Assembly (NCBI GenBank): GCA_034440615.1
Contig: JAOTOM010003155.1
Location: forward strand, 62,001 to 126,000
Direction of reading: 5' to 3'
DNA from: Ashinkailepas kermadecensis
Taxonomy: Eukaryota; Arthropoda; Thecostraca; Neolepadidae
DNA: 64,000 nucleotides
The notes under the pieces were generated by a model. That model was not told the DNA's origin and did not search any database. It saw nothing but the letters and a program-made list of their open reading frames with translations. Made by a program: the position numbers and the translations under genes. This document shows, one piece after another, positions 42,708 to 54,173 of the stretch (its first letter is position 1; each line of letters starts with the position of its first letter).

Positions 42708-43215
42708 GGCTAATAGTGCACCTCGCCACTGCTCGGTTCCGGTCAACAGTCCCCCGGGCAGGCAGTCGGCGGTCAGCCATTCACCGCCCGCGTAATTGGT
42801 CTTTTGGAACTGTTCGTTTTTGCGCGGCGGCGTTTTTCAAGCAATGAAACAGCACCGTCAAGAGCGGCCGGCACGGTGGCTCGCCTCTTGAGCGACACGC
42901 AGTCCACATTAGCGCGCACGGCGGCGCTTGGCGTCTGCGGCAATCGGCCCTCTTCGATTACGTGTTGTTGGCTGGGAGGAATGCCGAAGCGCCGACAAGG
43001 TGGGCCCAGATTGGCCTCGCCGTGCTCGAGCCGCTCGAAATGACTTGTCTCAGGCAGCAGTGCATCTGTTTGGAGCCGATACGCAGGCAGTTATGCCGCT
43101 CAGGTACTCACCGAAACACCGAGCGGGGAGAAAGGAACTGAGCTCTGCCGACATCAGCAGCCGGCTATGCTTACCTGCAGACAGAAATAGAGACAACGAA
43201 TCGTGAGTAATTAGA
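42708..43215. promoter_or_regulatory. GC-rich island with TAATTG core
   Basis: CGCGTAATTGGTC (TAATTG at 42793-42798) and CAGCCATTCACC lie in CpG-rich sequence, which continues to about 43050. Candidate regulatory DNA; overlapping frames are compositional. Confidence 0.25.
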
Positions 43216-43450
43216 TGAGACGGTGAGACGGGCATACAGTTTAGTTACCATCACATCTGACCAAGTACAACGGCATCCACTCATGCCACCCTGCCCCACA
43301 CCCTGTCCTAGTCATCCATCTCTCTACACCATTGTCTCCATCACCTTCACTCCATGGTCTCGAAATGGTCAGAACTGGTCGAAGAGACTTGAATCCAAAT
43401 GCCAAGTCAAACTCAGTTCAGGTGCTTCAAGCAGACTTCTGTGAGTGAGG
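43216..43450. other. single-copy linker
   Basis: No feature recognised. Confidence 0.4.
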
Positions 43451-44157
43451 GTCGGCTGCCGGATATTGTAGTGGCTAGTGAATCAAATCCAACTGCCATA
43501 CACTGTAGTGGCCGGTGAATCAGATCCAACTGCCGGACACTAGTGGCCGGTGAATCAGATCCAACTGCCGGACACTGTAGTGGCCGGTGAATCAGATCCA
43601 ACTGCCGGACACTGTAGTGGCCGGTGAATCAGATCCAACTGCCGGACACTGTAGTGGCCGGTGAATCAGATCCAACTGCCGGACACTAGTGGCCGGTGAA
43701 TCAGATCCAACTGCCGGACACTGTAGTGGCCGGTGAATCAGATCCAACTGCCGGACACTGTAGTGGCCGGTGAATATCAACTGCCGGACACTTAGTGGCC
43801 GGTGAATCAGGTCCAACTGCCGGACACTTAGTGGCCGGTGAATCAGATCCAACTGCCAGACACTGTAGTGGCCGGTGAATCAGATCCAACTGCCGGACAC
43901 TGTAGTGGCCGGTGAATCAGATCCAACTGCCGGACACTTAGTGGCCGGTGAATCAGGTCCAACTGCCGGACACTTAGTGGCCGGTGAATCAGATCCAACT
44001 GCCAGACACTGTAGTGGCCGGTGAATCAGATCCAACTGCCGGACACTGTAGTGGCCGGTGAATCAGATCCAAATGCCGGACACTGTAGTGGCCGGTAAAT
44101 CAGATCCAACTGCCGGACACTGTAGTGGCCGGTGAATCAGATCCAACCGCCGGACTC
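43451..44157. repeat. 37-bp minisatellite, about 19 copies
   Basis: GCCGGACACTGTAGTGGCCG plus GTGAATCAGATCCAACT. Units with ACACTAGTGG or ACACTTAGTGG (shorter by one to three bases) are interspersed. A four-unit block containing two ACACTTAGTGG units and a CAGGTCC variant occurs twice (about 43790 and 43935). CACTGTAGTG forms a small foldback in each unit. Confidence 0.96.
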
Positions 44158-44280
44158 GGCCAGCTCCACTACGCTCACCATTATCACCGTGCTGCTAATT
44201 TTCCTCAATAGCCCTCCGCTGTCGTCATCTATCCTGAGCGTCCTTTTCACGTTCCCTGGACTCTTTCTACGCGGCAGCGT
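44158..44280. other. single-copy linker
   Basis: No feature recognised; ATTATCACCGTGCTGCTAATTTTCC is AT-rich within GC-rich surroundings. Confidence 0.35.
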
Positions 44281-44436
44281 TGTGTTACTCAGGTGTGACC
44301 GTGGCGGAACGTTGTATTATTCAGGTGTGACGGTGGCGGGACGTTGTGTTATTAGGGTGTGACGGTGGCGGGACGTTGTGTTATCCAGGTGTGACGGTGG
44401 CGGGACGTTGTGTTATCCAGGTGTGACCGTGGCGAG
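44281..44436. repeat. 32-bp minisatellite, 5 copies
   Basis: CAGGTGTGACGGTGGCGGGA plus CGTTGTGTTATC, spaced exactly 32 bp. Confidence 0.95.
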
Positions 44437-44828
44437 ACGCCAACTACGATCGTGCTCTTGCTTCTCCCACCAGGGAGAAGCAATACGCTGTACATATTAG
44501 GTTGCTTCTATTACAAAACTATATTACCACACAGTTAACAAGATGAAGAGTGGCGATGGCGCAGAGAAAGATCCACAAAATGACTTTAAGATACTTGATG
44601 GCCGTATGGTAGCCAAGACAGGATGAAGTCATTGTTGTAATGATACGCTGTTAAGGCCACTACATTAAAAAACAAAAACAGAATCAGAGCCCGTGCTAAG
44701 AGCAAGCGTGTTTTACTTACCCTGAACCCACCTCCCGATCGGGACATTCCAGTTCCCTAGCACAATTTCGACCGAGAGTATAGCGTATCCACGTAGCGGC
44801 ACGGCCACCTGGTGCCAACACCGCCGGA
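44437..44828. other. single-copy interval, nothing recognised
   Basis: AT-rich; no repeat or gene. Confidence 0.42.
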
Positions 44829-45160
44829 CAGGTGCCATCTTGCCTGACCTGACCTGGTGCCATCTTGCCTGACCTGACCTGGTGCCATCTTGCCTGACCT
44901 GACCTGGTGCCATCTTGCCTGACCGACCTGGTGCCATCTTGCCTGACCTGACCTGGTGCATCTTGCCTGACCTGACCTGGTGCCATCTTGCCTGACCTGA
45001 CCTGGTGCCATCTTGCCTGACCTGACCTGGTGCCATCTTGCCTGACCTGACCTGGTGCCATTTGCCTGACCTGACCTGGTGCCATCTTGCCTGACCTGAC
45101 CTGGTGCCATCTTGCCTGACCTGACCTGGTGCCATCTTGCCTGACCTGACCTGGTGCCAA
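44829..45160. repeat. 25-bp minisatellite, about 13 copies
   Basis: GCCATCTTGCCTGACC plus TGACCTGGT. Three copies have deletions (GACCGACC near 44920, GGTGCATC near 44958, CCATTTGCC near 45060), which shift the minus-strand frames. Confidence 0.96.
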
Positions 45161-45194
45161 CTGGTCATCCCAGCCGGAGGCGTTAGCAGCGAGC

Positions 45195-45278
45195 GCATGA
45201 AGCGACTCGAACCCGTTGTGCCAAGACGGGGAGATCTTTGCAGGCCAGCCCTCTATCCACTGACATAACCAGGTGGCC
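45195..45278 (-). repeat. tRNA-derived SINE fragment or tRNA pseudogene
   Basis: On the minus strand, an A-box-like TTATGTCAGTGGATAGAGG is followed 40-50 bases later by GGGTTCGAGTCGC, a good B box. GGCTGGCCTGCAAAGATC between them resembles an anticodon arm. Acceptor and T stems do not pair convincingly. An internal polymerase III promoter remnant is the best reading. Confidence 0.38.
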
Positions 45279-46039
45279 TACCTGAGGTAAACCGGCAACG
45301 GGACAAGAAATGGTGCTGTGTTCATCAAGTGCGGCATTCACGATGAAGAACCGCACGCTTTAGCTGCCTACCAAGTGTAGTTGTGTCCAAGACAGTGTAG
45401 TCAGAAGCGCCCAGACAGTGTAGTCTCGGCATATGTCCCGAGGGAACAGACGAACAGGAGGAAGGTTCACATCTTGACTACCAGGTGTTTACACGGAATG
45501 ACCCTACCCATAAAACGGCTATCAAGCCAATATGCTAGAGCTATTTAATTGTTTCGATGGCAACTAGGGGCGAATAGTTAGTTCAGACACCGCTTACCAA
45601 ATGTGTGACATTGCTTTGCAGATCTCAGTCAGCAACAACCATTTATCATAATTATCATATCTTTTCGTTTTGTTGTTCACCTGGAATTGTGCTATGAAGA
45701 TGCAATGCATTTTGTGGACTTCAAGGTTCAAAATGCTTTTGAACAAGATCTGCACTGTCGTCTGAAAAAAATCAGTCCAAATAATATTGTTGAGCGGCAC
45801 GAAAAACAAATTGTTGTGAAAGGATTGATGCGAACCATAAGCTTGGATTACGCATATATTACCCCATTATTGCGGTACCGTTGATCAATTTGTTTTTGTG
45901 ATGCAACAAGTCAAAAGTAGTAAAAATAATCAAAAGATAATAAATGTTCTCAACAACAAAAAAACAACAAGTCAAGTCCTGTCGAACAGCTTTCATAGCA
46001 GGAGTTCACCATCAAAAACATCACACATAATCACCAGAA
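45279..46039. other. AT-rich single-copy interval
   Basis: A 65-codon plus frame (45687-45884) and overlapping minus frames lack recognisable domains. No repeat. Confidence 0.4.
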
Positions 46040-46205
46040 TTCGGTTAGACACGTGTAATTATTTATCATCGTGCCGCCACGAGATTGCGCTGGGGAGGGC
46101 AGGCAGCACTTGTGACGTCACTTTTCACACATTCCACAACTTCAGACGTCCGTCAGCGTTGTCAGCTGGATGGGAGCCCGGCCTGTCGTCGGCAAATTAT
46201 AGGTG
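46040..46205. promoter_or_regulatory. candidate regulatory block with CRE and ATTA core
   Basis: GTGTAATTATTTATCATCG (TAATTAT at 46056-46062) lies 50 bp upstream of a perfect CRE palindrome within TTGTGACGTCACTT (46113-46120). Inferred regulatory DNA. Confidence 0.28.
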
Positions 46206-46428
46206 TGCCCCACGAAAATGTTTGTTTGCGTGCATTTTTGTGCGGGCAATTACAACGGCCGTAGACAGGTGTGGAAAACGCTCCGTTTTGATTGGCAGTT
46301 CGCTAAGATGCGTGCTAGCATTAGCGACGAGAGGCGATTGGTGATGTATACGATAGATGTCTTCACGATGGAGGCGACCAATGCTTTGAACACCAGCCGT
46401 GCTATGGGCAGTGCTATCATCACACGGG
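46206..46428. other. single-copy linker
   Basis: No feature recognised. Confidence 0.4.
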
Positions 46429-46530
46429 TGTATCACTGGAGCGTCACTGTGATGCGGAGACGCTCTCTACAACTCCACACCATCACCACCACACGGGTGT
46501 ATCACTGGACTGTCACTGTGATGGAGGGCT
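46429..46530. repeat. two-copy repeat of about 70 bp
   Basis: ACACGGGTGTATCACTGG and GTCACTGTGATG occur at 46422 and again near 46491, with different DNA between them. Confidence 0.8.
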
Positions 46531-46985
46531 GCCCTTCCACTCTGTGGTGACTCATGATGCACCGCTGCAGCAGCGGATACCAGCCCAGGCCTTTGGGCTC
46601 ACTCCTCACCTTCTCAGAATGACAATAGATCGCCTCCGTGCAATGACAATGGTTCAGGCATGCGCTACTTTGGTACGCGACTGCAGCGTCGTTCAAGTCC
46701 CTCCTTCGGAGACACCCAGCTAACATGGTAAAAGTTGATGGAATCTGAGCGTGAAATGCGATCCAGTGGCCGGACGAGGAGGTAGTTCCGATGGAGATAG
46801 AAACTACAGGCATGTTGGTTCAGTTGTTTCATAATAGGCCGCTGTTGATAAAAAGCGTACAGAACTTCCATTTTAACCCACATTGCCAAATCTAGAATGA
46901 ATGTCCTTATTCAATCAATAGTGCAGAAAGAGCGCAGCTTAGCGCACTATCAGCAGGAAATGAGAGTGAGCCGGCTGGGCCGTAG
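46531..46985. other. single-copy interval, nothing recognised
   Basis: No repeat or coding signal recognised. Confidence 0.42.
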
Positions 46986-47363
46986 TGTCGCCCTTCGAGG
47001 ATGCTCTTTATGTCGCCCTTAGAGGATGCTCTTTATGTCGCCCTTAGAGGCTGCTCTTTATGTTGCCCTTATAGGCTGCTCTTTATGTTGCCCTTAGAGG
47101 TTGCCTTTGATATCGCCTTTAGAGCCTGCTCTTTATCTCGCCCTTAGAGATTGCTCTGTGTGTGGCCCTTAGAGGCTGCTCTTTATGTTTCCCCTTGATG
47201 TTGCTCATTTTGTCGCCCTGAGAGGCTTCTTCTTATGTCGCCCTTAGAGGGTGCTCTTTATGTCGCCTGTAAAAGCTGCTCTTTATTTCGCCCGTACAAG
47301 CCGCTCTTTATGTCACCCTTAGAGGCGGTTCTTTATGTCGCCATTAGAATCCATTCTTTATTC
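46986..47363. repeat. 25-bp minisatellite, about 15 copies
   Basis: TGTCGCCCTTAGAGGATGCT plus CTTTA, increasingly degenerate towards the right. Confidence 0.93.
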
Positions 47364-47807
47364 ACACATTGGTGCTGCATTCATTCATAAACTTCCAGCA
47401 AAAGCAGCTCCATTCTTTGCTTATGACCTGCTGGGAATGCTACCTCATCAGACCCTGAACAATATCTGACCTAAACTTAACTGCTGTGAAGAGCAAGGCG
47501 AGCGTGGCCTTCCGTTTCTGTTGATAAAAAGCCCAAGCCATGCTTGTCAGAAGTTATACGGTTCTGTTTATAGTCTACACTGACTAGCAAGGCATCGTGC
47601 ACATGTTTTCAGGTCATAAAGAAGAAGAAGTGTGGAAATGATCGATATCGTGCGGCCAATGACAACAGTAATTATCGTCTATAATAAAGTGCGACAATAT
47701 GCATGCTCATCTCTCACCAGATACGGCTAATCACCATGATTAGGCTTCTCGTACCCAAGGAAATATGCCAGCGTTCCATCATGGCCCCTATGGAAAGCGT
47801 TGTAGCG
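47364..47807. other. single-copy interval, nothing recognised
   Basis: AT-rich; no feature recognised. Confidence 0.42.
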
Positions 47808-48162
47808 GCCGCATGCGCTGTCAGAGCACGAGTTACTACAGCGTCGCAGCCTACGACATGACTGCGCCGGCAGCAATCGGAGGTAGCCTCTGTACCGCAT
47901 GTGGTGTCAGAGCACGAGTTACTACAGCGTCGCAGCCTACGACATGACTGCGCCGGCAGCAATCGGAGGTAGCCTCTGTACCGCATGTGGTGTCAGAGCA
48001 CGAGTTACTACACAGCGTCGCAACCTACGACATGACTGCGCCGGCAGCAATCGGAGGTAGCCTCTGTACCGCATGTGGTGTCGAGCACGAGTTTACTACA
48101 GCGTCGCAGCCTACGACATGACTGCGCCGGCAGCAATCGGAGGTAGCCTCTGTACCGCATGT
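47808..48162. repeat. 86-bp tandem repeat, 4 copies
   Basis: TCAGAGCACGAGTTACTACA starts at 47821, 47907 and 47993; the fourth copy, near 48081, has small indels. Each unit continues through CGTCGCAGCCTACGACATGA and TGCGCCGGCAGCAATCGGAG to CTCTGTACCGCATGTGGTG. Confidence 0.97.
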
Positions 48163-49179
48163 CGCCGACCAGCTGTCGACATAGCCTGTTAAGGGGCCGC
48201 CTTCTGTGAAACCACCTTCGCACGTCTGACTAATAGTACCACCGTTGCATAATAAAGCCATCTGGCACACACTGGGCAGCTCCTTGGAGGTGCACACCGG
48301 TGAGCATGAGTATGAGCTGATGAGCTCTATCACGTTCCATGTCAAACGAGTATGGCCACTCGAATTTCCCTCAGATTGCCCTGCAAACCCATCTAATTTT
48401 TTTGCACTTACCTTTGTCAGCCGTTTTCTAGCGAAATTGGCTATAACTGGCAAATTGTGTTATCTGTGTCAATGCTACAAATGCAGATACAGATGCGGCA
48501 TAAAATGCACGGGTGTACTTTTACCGACACTTGCTAGAGCTGAACACCTTAATATTACAGTTATGGTACTGCCTGTAAATGATCGAGCCCAACAAGTTGA
48601 AAAGCACCATCAATTGTTTTTGGAAAGCTTTATTAATCTTAAAATATTGTGTGCATTGCATAGCGAACGCCACGTATTCCTTTTACTTATAGTGCCGGTT
48701 TTCTACAAGAAGCTAACCAAATTGTGCATTTGTTTTTCAAGGTATCTGGAAAAGGGTTAAAATACGATGCTTGATTGGCAGTTGATTTTACTTACTTTGA
48801 GGGCAGAATTGAATACATCGCATGCCAGAAAACAGCAGAATATGTCTCATGTCAGAAAACAACAGAATACACCTCATGGACTGGGCGTTTTACCGAGTAA
48901 AAAAACCGATATTTAGAACCATGAAACCCAAGTCGCAAATATTTCGCTAATATAATCGTGAAATGCAATAAGTAATAAGTAGATAACCAATGTAACAAGG
49001 AGCACATGCCCGCTGAGGGACGATAATCAAGCCAGACTGATGCAAGCCAGACGTGGGTTTAAAGGAATGGAAGAGTCGCATGCTCGTCTTCAATCAGCGG
49101 AGATATAGGTGTTTCGTGTCTCTTTTTCAAGTCTCCTCACGAAACAATTTTGAACTTCTAATGTGACCGCACACCCCTA
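48163..49179. other. single-copy interval with an unidentified open frame
   Basis: A plus frame is open from about 48245 to 48760 (first in-frame ATG near 48320). It contains CYLCQCYKCRYRCGIKC, a cysteine cluster, but the spacing does not match a zinc-binding domain I recognise. An open frame of this length is roughly what chance would give in 64 kb. No repeats. Confidence 0.3.
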
Positions 49180-49218
49180 TTGTCAGAGCCTCTGCTTAAA
49201 AAGCAGAGGCTCTGACAA
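49180..49218. other. 18-bp perfect hairpin with 3-base loop
   Basis: TTGTCAGAGCCTCTGCTT (49180-49197) pairs exactly with AAGCAGAGGCTCTGACAA (49201-49218) around AAA. A tight foldback in AT-rich DNA; could be cruciform-forming or a transposon-excision scar. Confidence 0.93.
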
Positions 49219-49357
49219 AATAATATCCTAATTTATGGCTAGATATCGGATTATGTCATAACATCGGCGTGCCGCCTACGCCTCAGAAGCGGTTCGCCTA
49301 AACCACGTCATTTTCACGGTCAGCGGGCGTGTCCGTGACGCCTGCATGCACCACCGA
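49219..49357. other. short single-copy linker
   Basis: No feature recognised. Confidence 0.4.
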
Positions 49358-49571
49358 CCGAGCGGCACAACAGCCGAGAAGTGACGTCACTGGTGATCTA
49401 ATTGTACGGCGTCCTGATGGAGAGCCGACCAGAGCTGATGTCACTGACCGTAATCCAGAGTAATCCGAGCGGCACAACAGCCGAGAAGTGACGTCACTGG
49501 TGATCTAATTGTAAGGCGTCCTGATGGAGAACCGACCAGAGCTGATGTCACTGACAGTAATCCAGAGCACA
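49358..49571. repeat. 107-bp tandem duplication carrying a CRE palindrome
   Basis: CCGAGCGGCACAACAGCCGA starts at 49358 and 49465. Each copy contains AGTGACGTCACT, a 12-bp perfect palindrome with the consensus CREB/ATF site (49382-49389 and 49489-49496). Copies differ at only a few bases. Confidence 0.95.
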
Positions 49572-49805
49572 TGAAGCCCTTCAGCCTCGTGTCATGCGGT
49601 CATGGGTGGAGGCAGAGATGCAAGATGCAATTGCTGCACTGTGGTCGAATTGCACGTAGTTTTCCTTAATCGTATGTGCTGAATTAAACCTCGGAAAGAT
49701 ACGTCAGTGAAGCATGTGACAAGAGGCTTTGATATAGAATACCTTGCGGGATATAGGAAGATATCGGGGAGAATGAGCTCTTATCTGTTTTTTTACCGTG
49801 TGAGC
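49572..49805. other. single-copy linker
   Basis: No feature recognised. Confidence 0.4.
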
Positions 49806-49985
49806 CAGCATGTAGAGAGCATGTAGGTGGCATGTAGGTGGGCCAGCATGTAGGTGGTTGGTCAGCATGTAGGTGGCGTATAGGAGGGCCAGCATGTAGG
49901 GAGCATATAGGAGGCCCCTAGCATGTAGGAGGCCCCAGCATGTAGGGATCATTTAGGAGGACCAGCATATAGGCAGCAAACGTTG
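49806..49985. repeat. irregular CAGCATGTAGG repeat
   Basis: GCCAGCATGTAGG with variable tails (GTGG, GAGCATATAGGAG and others), about 9 loose copies of 15-25 bp. Confidence 0.88.
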
Positions 49986-50055
49986 CTGATGAAGTGCGGG
50001 GCCCAGCATGCAGGGCGCATACGTTACTTGTGAGGTGAATTCCCTTCACACTCTT

Positions 50056-50345
50056 CTCAACATGCACACATGCTGTTCACAATATGGTCACACACTATTC
50101 ACAACATACACACACACTGTTCACAACATGTACACACACTGCTCACAGCATGGTCACACACTTTTCACAACATGTACGCACACCGTTCACAACATGTATG
50201 CACACCGTTCACAACATGTATGCACACCGTTCACAACATGTACGCACGCTGCTCATAACATGCACACACATCGTTCACAACGTGTACGCACACCGTTCAC
50301 AGCATGTAGACACACTGTTCATAACATGGTCACACACTGTTATTT
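50056..50345. repeat. 21-22-bp minisatellite, about 13 copies
   Basis: TTCACAACATGTACGCACACCG with A/G and C/T variants; CACACTG versus CACACCG forms cluster. Confidence 0.95.
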
Positions 50346-51595
50346 ACTACTATTTACTATTTACTCCGAACAATATTATTTACTCCGCAGGCTACATCGC
50401 TGCCAGTGGGACAATTCCTGTTTTGTATGATAAATAATACCATATTAGTGTTACTATGTACCGGTATACTATACCAGCGACAATATTTACAGACGTTGAT
50501 TTTACGGAAGAATAGGTGCATACTTTGTTGCTGACTATCGAGAACAGCATGGCAGTCGTAGGAGTGGAACTCCCCGGAGTAAGTTGGAAATGACTGCACT
50601 TGGTCGGTCTCCGAGTCGTCACAAGGTACCGAGCCATGCCTTGTACCTCTTAATCATGACATACAATATGTAATGAATGCATAAGATTGCAAATAATTGA
50701 AAGTAAACTCCGTATAGTATACATATAGTATTACTGTCAAATACAATAAAACTTCATTGAATGCATTTTGTTCTATTAAAAGCCGAAGGTTGTGTACATT
50801 TATACTCAAGTAGGTGTATTTTACACCAGGCAAGATAATTTTAAAAAATAACACCTTGAGAAACAGTTTTTTTACGGCAGACGCCAGTTTCAATGTGGGT
50901 TAAGTAATATCATTATGTGCACTAACAAACAAGAGTATCTGCTTGAATACACAATGGGGAAAATGCAAAAATGCTGCGTGTCGGTGAAGAGAAAGGTGTA
51001 AATGAGCATCGACCTTCAGCGGTACAAAGCATGCTTATTTTTTACCAGACATTGCTATTTTATTATTTTTAGCTTGCACGTTTTTCGTCTTTATTTTTTC
51101 TGCTTGGACGTGACTCTCGTGAGTTTTATCCGGTGGTAGATTAGCTTCCTGATATAGATGCTGCCATACACCGCCCAGTGTCCTTGAGTCGAACGTGTGC
51201 AGCAATACAGATCCAGGCCATAGCCAAACATTTATGAATGCCCGATGCAATTTGGCCTCGCTTCTATTTTATCAGGACCCGGAACATTCATGTGCGGTAA
51301 TATGAATTTCACCAAATGAGCATCCCGCGAATAAAGTTTCATGGTGATTCAGTATTACATCGGAGACCAAGCTAAGTTAATTTTTTTCAGAGTGCACTCT
51401 AATAAATTCTGCTTTTTTCCAACTATGGTGGACAACCACCAAAAACACGTTTTTGCTCAAATTAATGAGAGGAAATAAATGCTTGAGTCCAAAATACTGC
51501 CGGGGCATGTCTCCCACAGGTGCGCCGAACAGTGACCAGAAGCTCAGCAAGTCGGCGCTGCCAGATCAGCGCTGCCAGATCAGTGCTGCCACATG
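50346..51595. other. AT-rich single-copy interval
   Basis: About 1.25 kb with short open frames only. No repeat, RNA gene or recognisable coding sequence. Confidence 0.45.
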
Positions 51596-51885
51596 GCCCG
51601 CCATGTATCACCCGCCGCATACATGCTGTAATTATCGGCATAGGAAGCGGTGACCGATGTGACCGCCGGTCGGAGGCGGCGGCGGCGGCGGCGCGCCGCG
51701 CCCTGCTCTCTGCCATTACACGGCTTGATGAGCCGGCGAAGGAGGATCTGCTGATGTGGGCGGGGCCGCCGAGGGGGGGGGGGGGGGGCAGTCAGCTGCT
51801 GCACGGCGGCCGCCGACACGCGATTTACTGCAAATTGTGCCTCGGCGAAATCAGACTAAAGGCGGGACGAGCCGGCAGCAGATGA
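51596..51885. promoter_or_regulatory. GC-rich island with TAATTA core and G16 run
   Basis: GCTGTAATTATCGGC (TAATTA at 51629-51634), CTGCCATTACACGG and GCGATTTACTGCAAATTG sit in CpG-rich DNA. A run of 16 G at 51773-51788 could form a quadruplex. Candidate regulatory island. Confidence 0.28.
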
Positions 51886-52093
51886 TGCGGAGATACCGGG
51901 GAACCGGTGGCCCGTCGAGCCGCGCAGATACCGGGGGCCGGTGGCCCGTCGAGCCGCAGAGATACCGGGGGCCGGTGGCCCGTCGAGCCGCAGAGATACC
52001 GGGGGCCGGTGGCCCGTCGAGCCGCAGAGATACCGGGGGCCGGTGGCCCGTCGAGCCGCAGAGATACCGGGGGCCGGTAGCCCGTCGAGCCGC
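51886..52093. repeat. 34-bp minisatellite, 6 copies
   Basis: GAGATACCGGGGGCCGGTGG plus CCCGTCGAGCCGCA; the unit contains the foldback GGGCCGGTGGCCC. Confidence 0.97.
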
Positions 52094-52400
52094 CTGCGTT
52101 ACATGCTGGGCGCGTGGCAGGTACATACATCAGCGTTTGTGGGGAGAGTGAGCGTGTACGGGGGAATTAGTGTGTGGGAGGATCGAATGTCTGCAGATGG
52201 CTAAGTTCATGTATGCACGCATGTATGTAGGTATGGATGGATATCTATCTGTGTGTGTATGTGTGTGTGAGAGGGGAGGTGTATGTGTCTGTGTGCGCCC
52301 GGCGACTGCACGCGCGCACGCACGCACGAACGCACGCACGCACGGGCCGGCGGGTGATCTATGGGAATTGGTTTCGTTTTGTGCGCATCACAAAACAGCA
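52094..52400. other. low-complexity GTGT/GCAC interval
   Basis: Short TGTGTGTATGTGTG and GCACGCACGCACG tracts (52240-52345) with intervening unique sequence. Confidence 0.6.
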
Positions 52401-52689
52401 TCACTCGCGGGGCGCTGTCCTTTTGATCCGCAGCGGCCGGCGCGCTATCAATTACACCGACTCGCCGTCTGAATTACATCTCTACGCTGCGGGATTAAAA
52501 TGTCAGCCGCACGCAGAGATTTGAGAACAAACGAGTGCTGCCGGCGGAAGCGGCGCGGGCCGCCGTGCAGCCAACACGAGCCCGGCGCGTGCCTCCGGTC
52601 GGCTCGGGCATCCGACGGAGGTACTCGTGCCGTCCTGCCTTCCCTCCTCCAGAGTGGACCACGCCACGGCTGACCGGACACGAGGAAGT
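52401..52689. promoter_or_regulatory. GC-rich island with ATCAATTA and GGATTA cores
   Basis: GCTATCAATTACACC (52447-52455), CTGAATTACATC and GCGGGATTAAAATG (GGATTA, Otx/bicoid-like) lie within about 60 bp of CpG-rich DNA. Candidate regulatory island. Confidence 0.28.
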
Positions 52690-52850
52690 GGTAGGTCAAA
52701 CGATCTTAGGTCACGCCGTGAGAGACAATCCTAGGTCACACCATGCGAGACGATCGTAGGTCACACCATGAGAGACGATCGTAGTCACAATATGAGAGAT
52801 AACTCTGGGCCACACCAAGACAAACACCCCTAGGGTACACCATGGGACTG
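52690..52850. repeat. 26-bp degenerate minisatellite, about 6 copies
   Basis: GGTCACACCATGAGAGACGA plus TCGTA with increasing divergence to the right. Confidence 0.88.
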
Positions 52851-52908
52851 TGCTAGACAATGTTAGATGACACCATTAGGCAGCATGTTTATCGACATCA
52901 GAGAGTAG

Positions 52909-53046
52909 CAAGAATGCTTCATCACCCCCACGGGGCGAGGGTAGCAAGTATGCCTGATCACACCCGTGGGGCGAGGGTAGCAAGTATGCCTGGTCACCCC
53001 CGTGGGGCGAGGGTAGCACGTACGCCTGGTCACACCCATGGGAAAA
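52909..53046. repeat. 37-bp minisatellite, about 4 copies
   Basis: GGTCACACCCGTGGGGCGAG plus GGTAGCAAGTATGCCT. Confidence 0.93.
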
Positions 53047-53547
53047 GGAGAGCTCTGCATGCAAGGTGAAACGTCCACAAAGAGATCACGCTTGCACACT
53101 TTAGTAAGCATTTCGCACCAACAACCTGTCGTTCTGGTCGCTTAGTCACGCCCACCTGACAGGCCAGTATCAGTGGTACCAGTGTACCACTGGCCACAGG
53201 TCAGCGCCAGAAAACTGTATGTCATTGTATGAGCGCGAAGCATGTGCTATTACGGACTGTTAGTCAATGAGTGTCGATCCACTGGAGGAAGAATGCCTTC
53301 TATTTAAGGAGTGATGTGGTCTGATGATGTACAGGAGTTGGATGGGCAATACACTAAAATCACTCTTGAGCTCATACGAGTTAATTACCCAACAGTGAGC
53401 CGATGCACTGAAGTAACAATTCAGTGACGCTCAGACTTCACTGAGCCTTAGTCAGAGCCTATGCAGCCGTCGTAACCCCTCTCCCACCGTGCAGGAGTTA
53501 GACTCAATAGACGTGGCTTTGCCAAGAGAAACTCCCCGGCTCGCTTT
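53047..53547. other. single-copy interval with a small hairpin
   Basis: CAGTGGTAC (53171-53179) and GTACCACTG (53184-53192) form a 9-bp perfect stem around CAGT. Otherwise nothing recognised. Confidence 0.5.
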
Positions 53548-53685
53548 AGTATCGTGCGGTACCACCTCAGTACCGTGCGGTACCAAATCAATACCGTGCG
53601 GTACCACCCCAGTACCGTGCAGTACCACCGCAGTACCGTGCGGTACCAAACAGTACCGTGCGGTACCACCTCAGTACCACCAGAA
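53548..53685. repeat. 20-bp minisatellite, about 7 copies
   Basis: CAGTACCGTGCGGTACCACC; each unit contains the foldback GTACCGTGCGGTAC, and CACC/AAAT/AAAC variants occur at one end. Confidence 0.95.
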
Positions 53686-53995
53686 GCGCACTGTGCAACT
53701 GACCATTCCGGCGATTGTCGAGTGCCCTTCTTTCCGGCCGGTGGCAATCTGGCCGTTTGCAATAACGTAAAATTACCCGAATTATAATTTCTGGCTTCCC
53801 ACGCTTTCGAGCTTCGCTGGGAACGGGAGCCGCCGTAGATTTGCGGAAGGAATAAGTGCCGAGCTAATTAAAGCGTGCGAATACAGGAAGTGACGCACCA
53901 CACGCTGCCTACGGAACTTGTGTCAAAGTGGTGCGCTGACCAGCACCGCTTTCACGCGGAAAATGGCGCGAAATATATCACTCGTCGAATTGAAC
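53686..53995. promoter_or_regulatory. GC-rich island with dense AT cores
   Basis: Contains GCAATAACGTAAAATTACCC, GAATTATAATTTC, GGAATAAGTGCC and GAGCTAATTAAAGCG (TAATTA at 53865-53870), then AAATGGCGCGAAATATATC, which resembles an E2F or hypoxia-type GC core. No coding signal. Confidence 0.3.
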
Positions 53996-54173
53996 GACGC
54001 AAAAAGAACGAGCGCGTAAATTGAGTGGGGCATGTGTTCGTGGGTGACGCGTGCCGGTGAGCGCAGTTTTTGTCACAGTTAACTGGGATGGTGTGGGAAG
54101 GCGGAGGTATGTGGGAGGGGGTGTGGGGCAGAAGTGACTAGCATAACGTCTGGTGGCATGGCCATCCAATTGC
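53996..54173. other. single-copy linker
   Basis: G-rich towards 54120; no feature recognised. Confidence 0.4.

Noticed and set aside
48245..48760. 171-codon frame with a cysteine cluster as a zinc-finger gene
   Set aside because: It begins at TTG rather than ATG, cysteine spacing fits no family I know, and this length is expected by chance in 64 kb of both strands.
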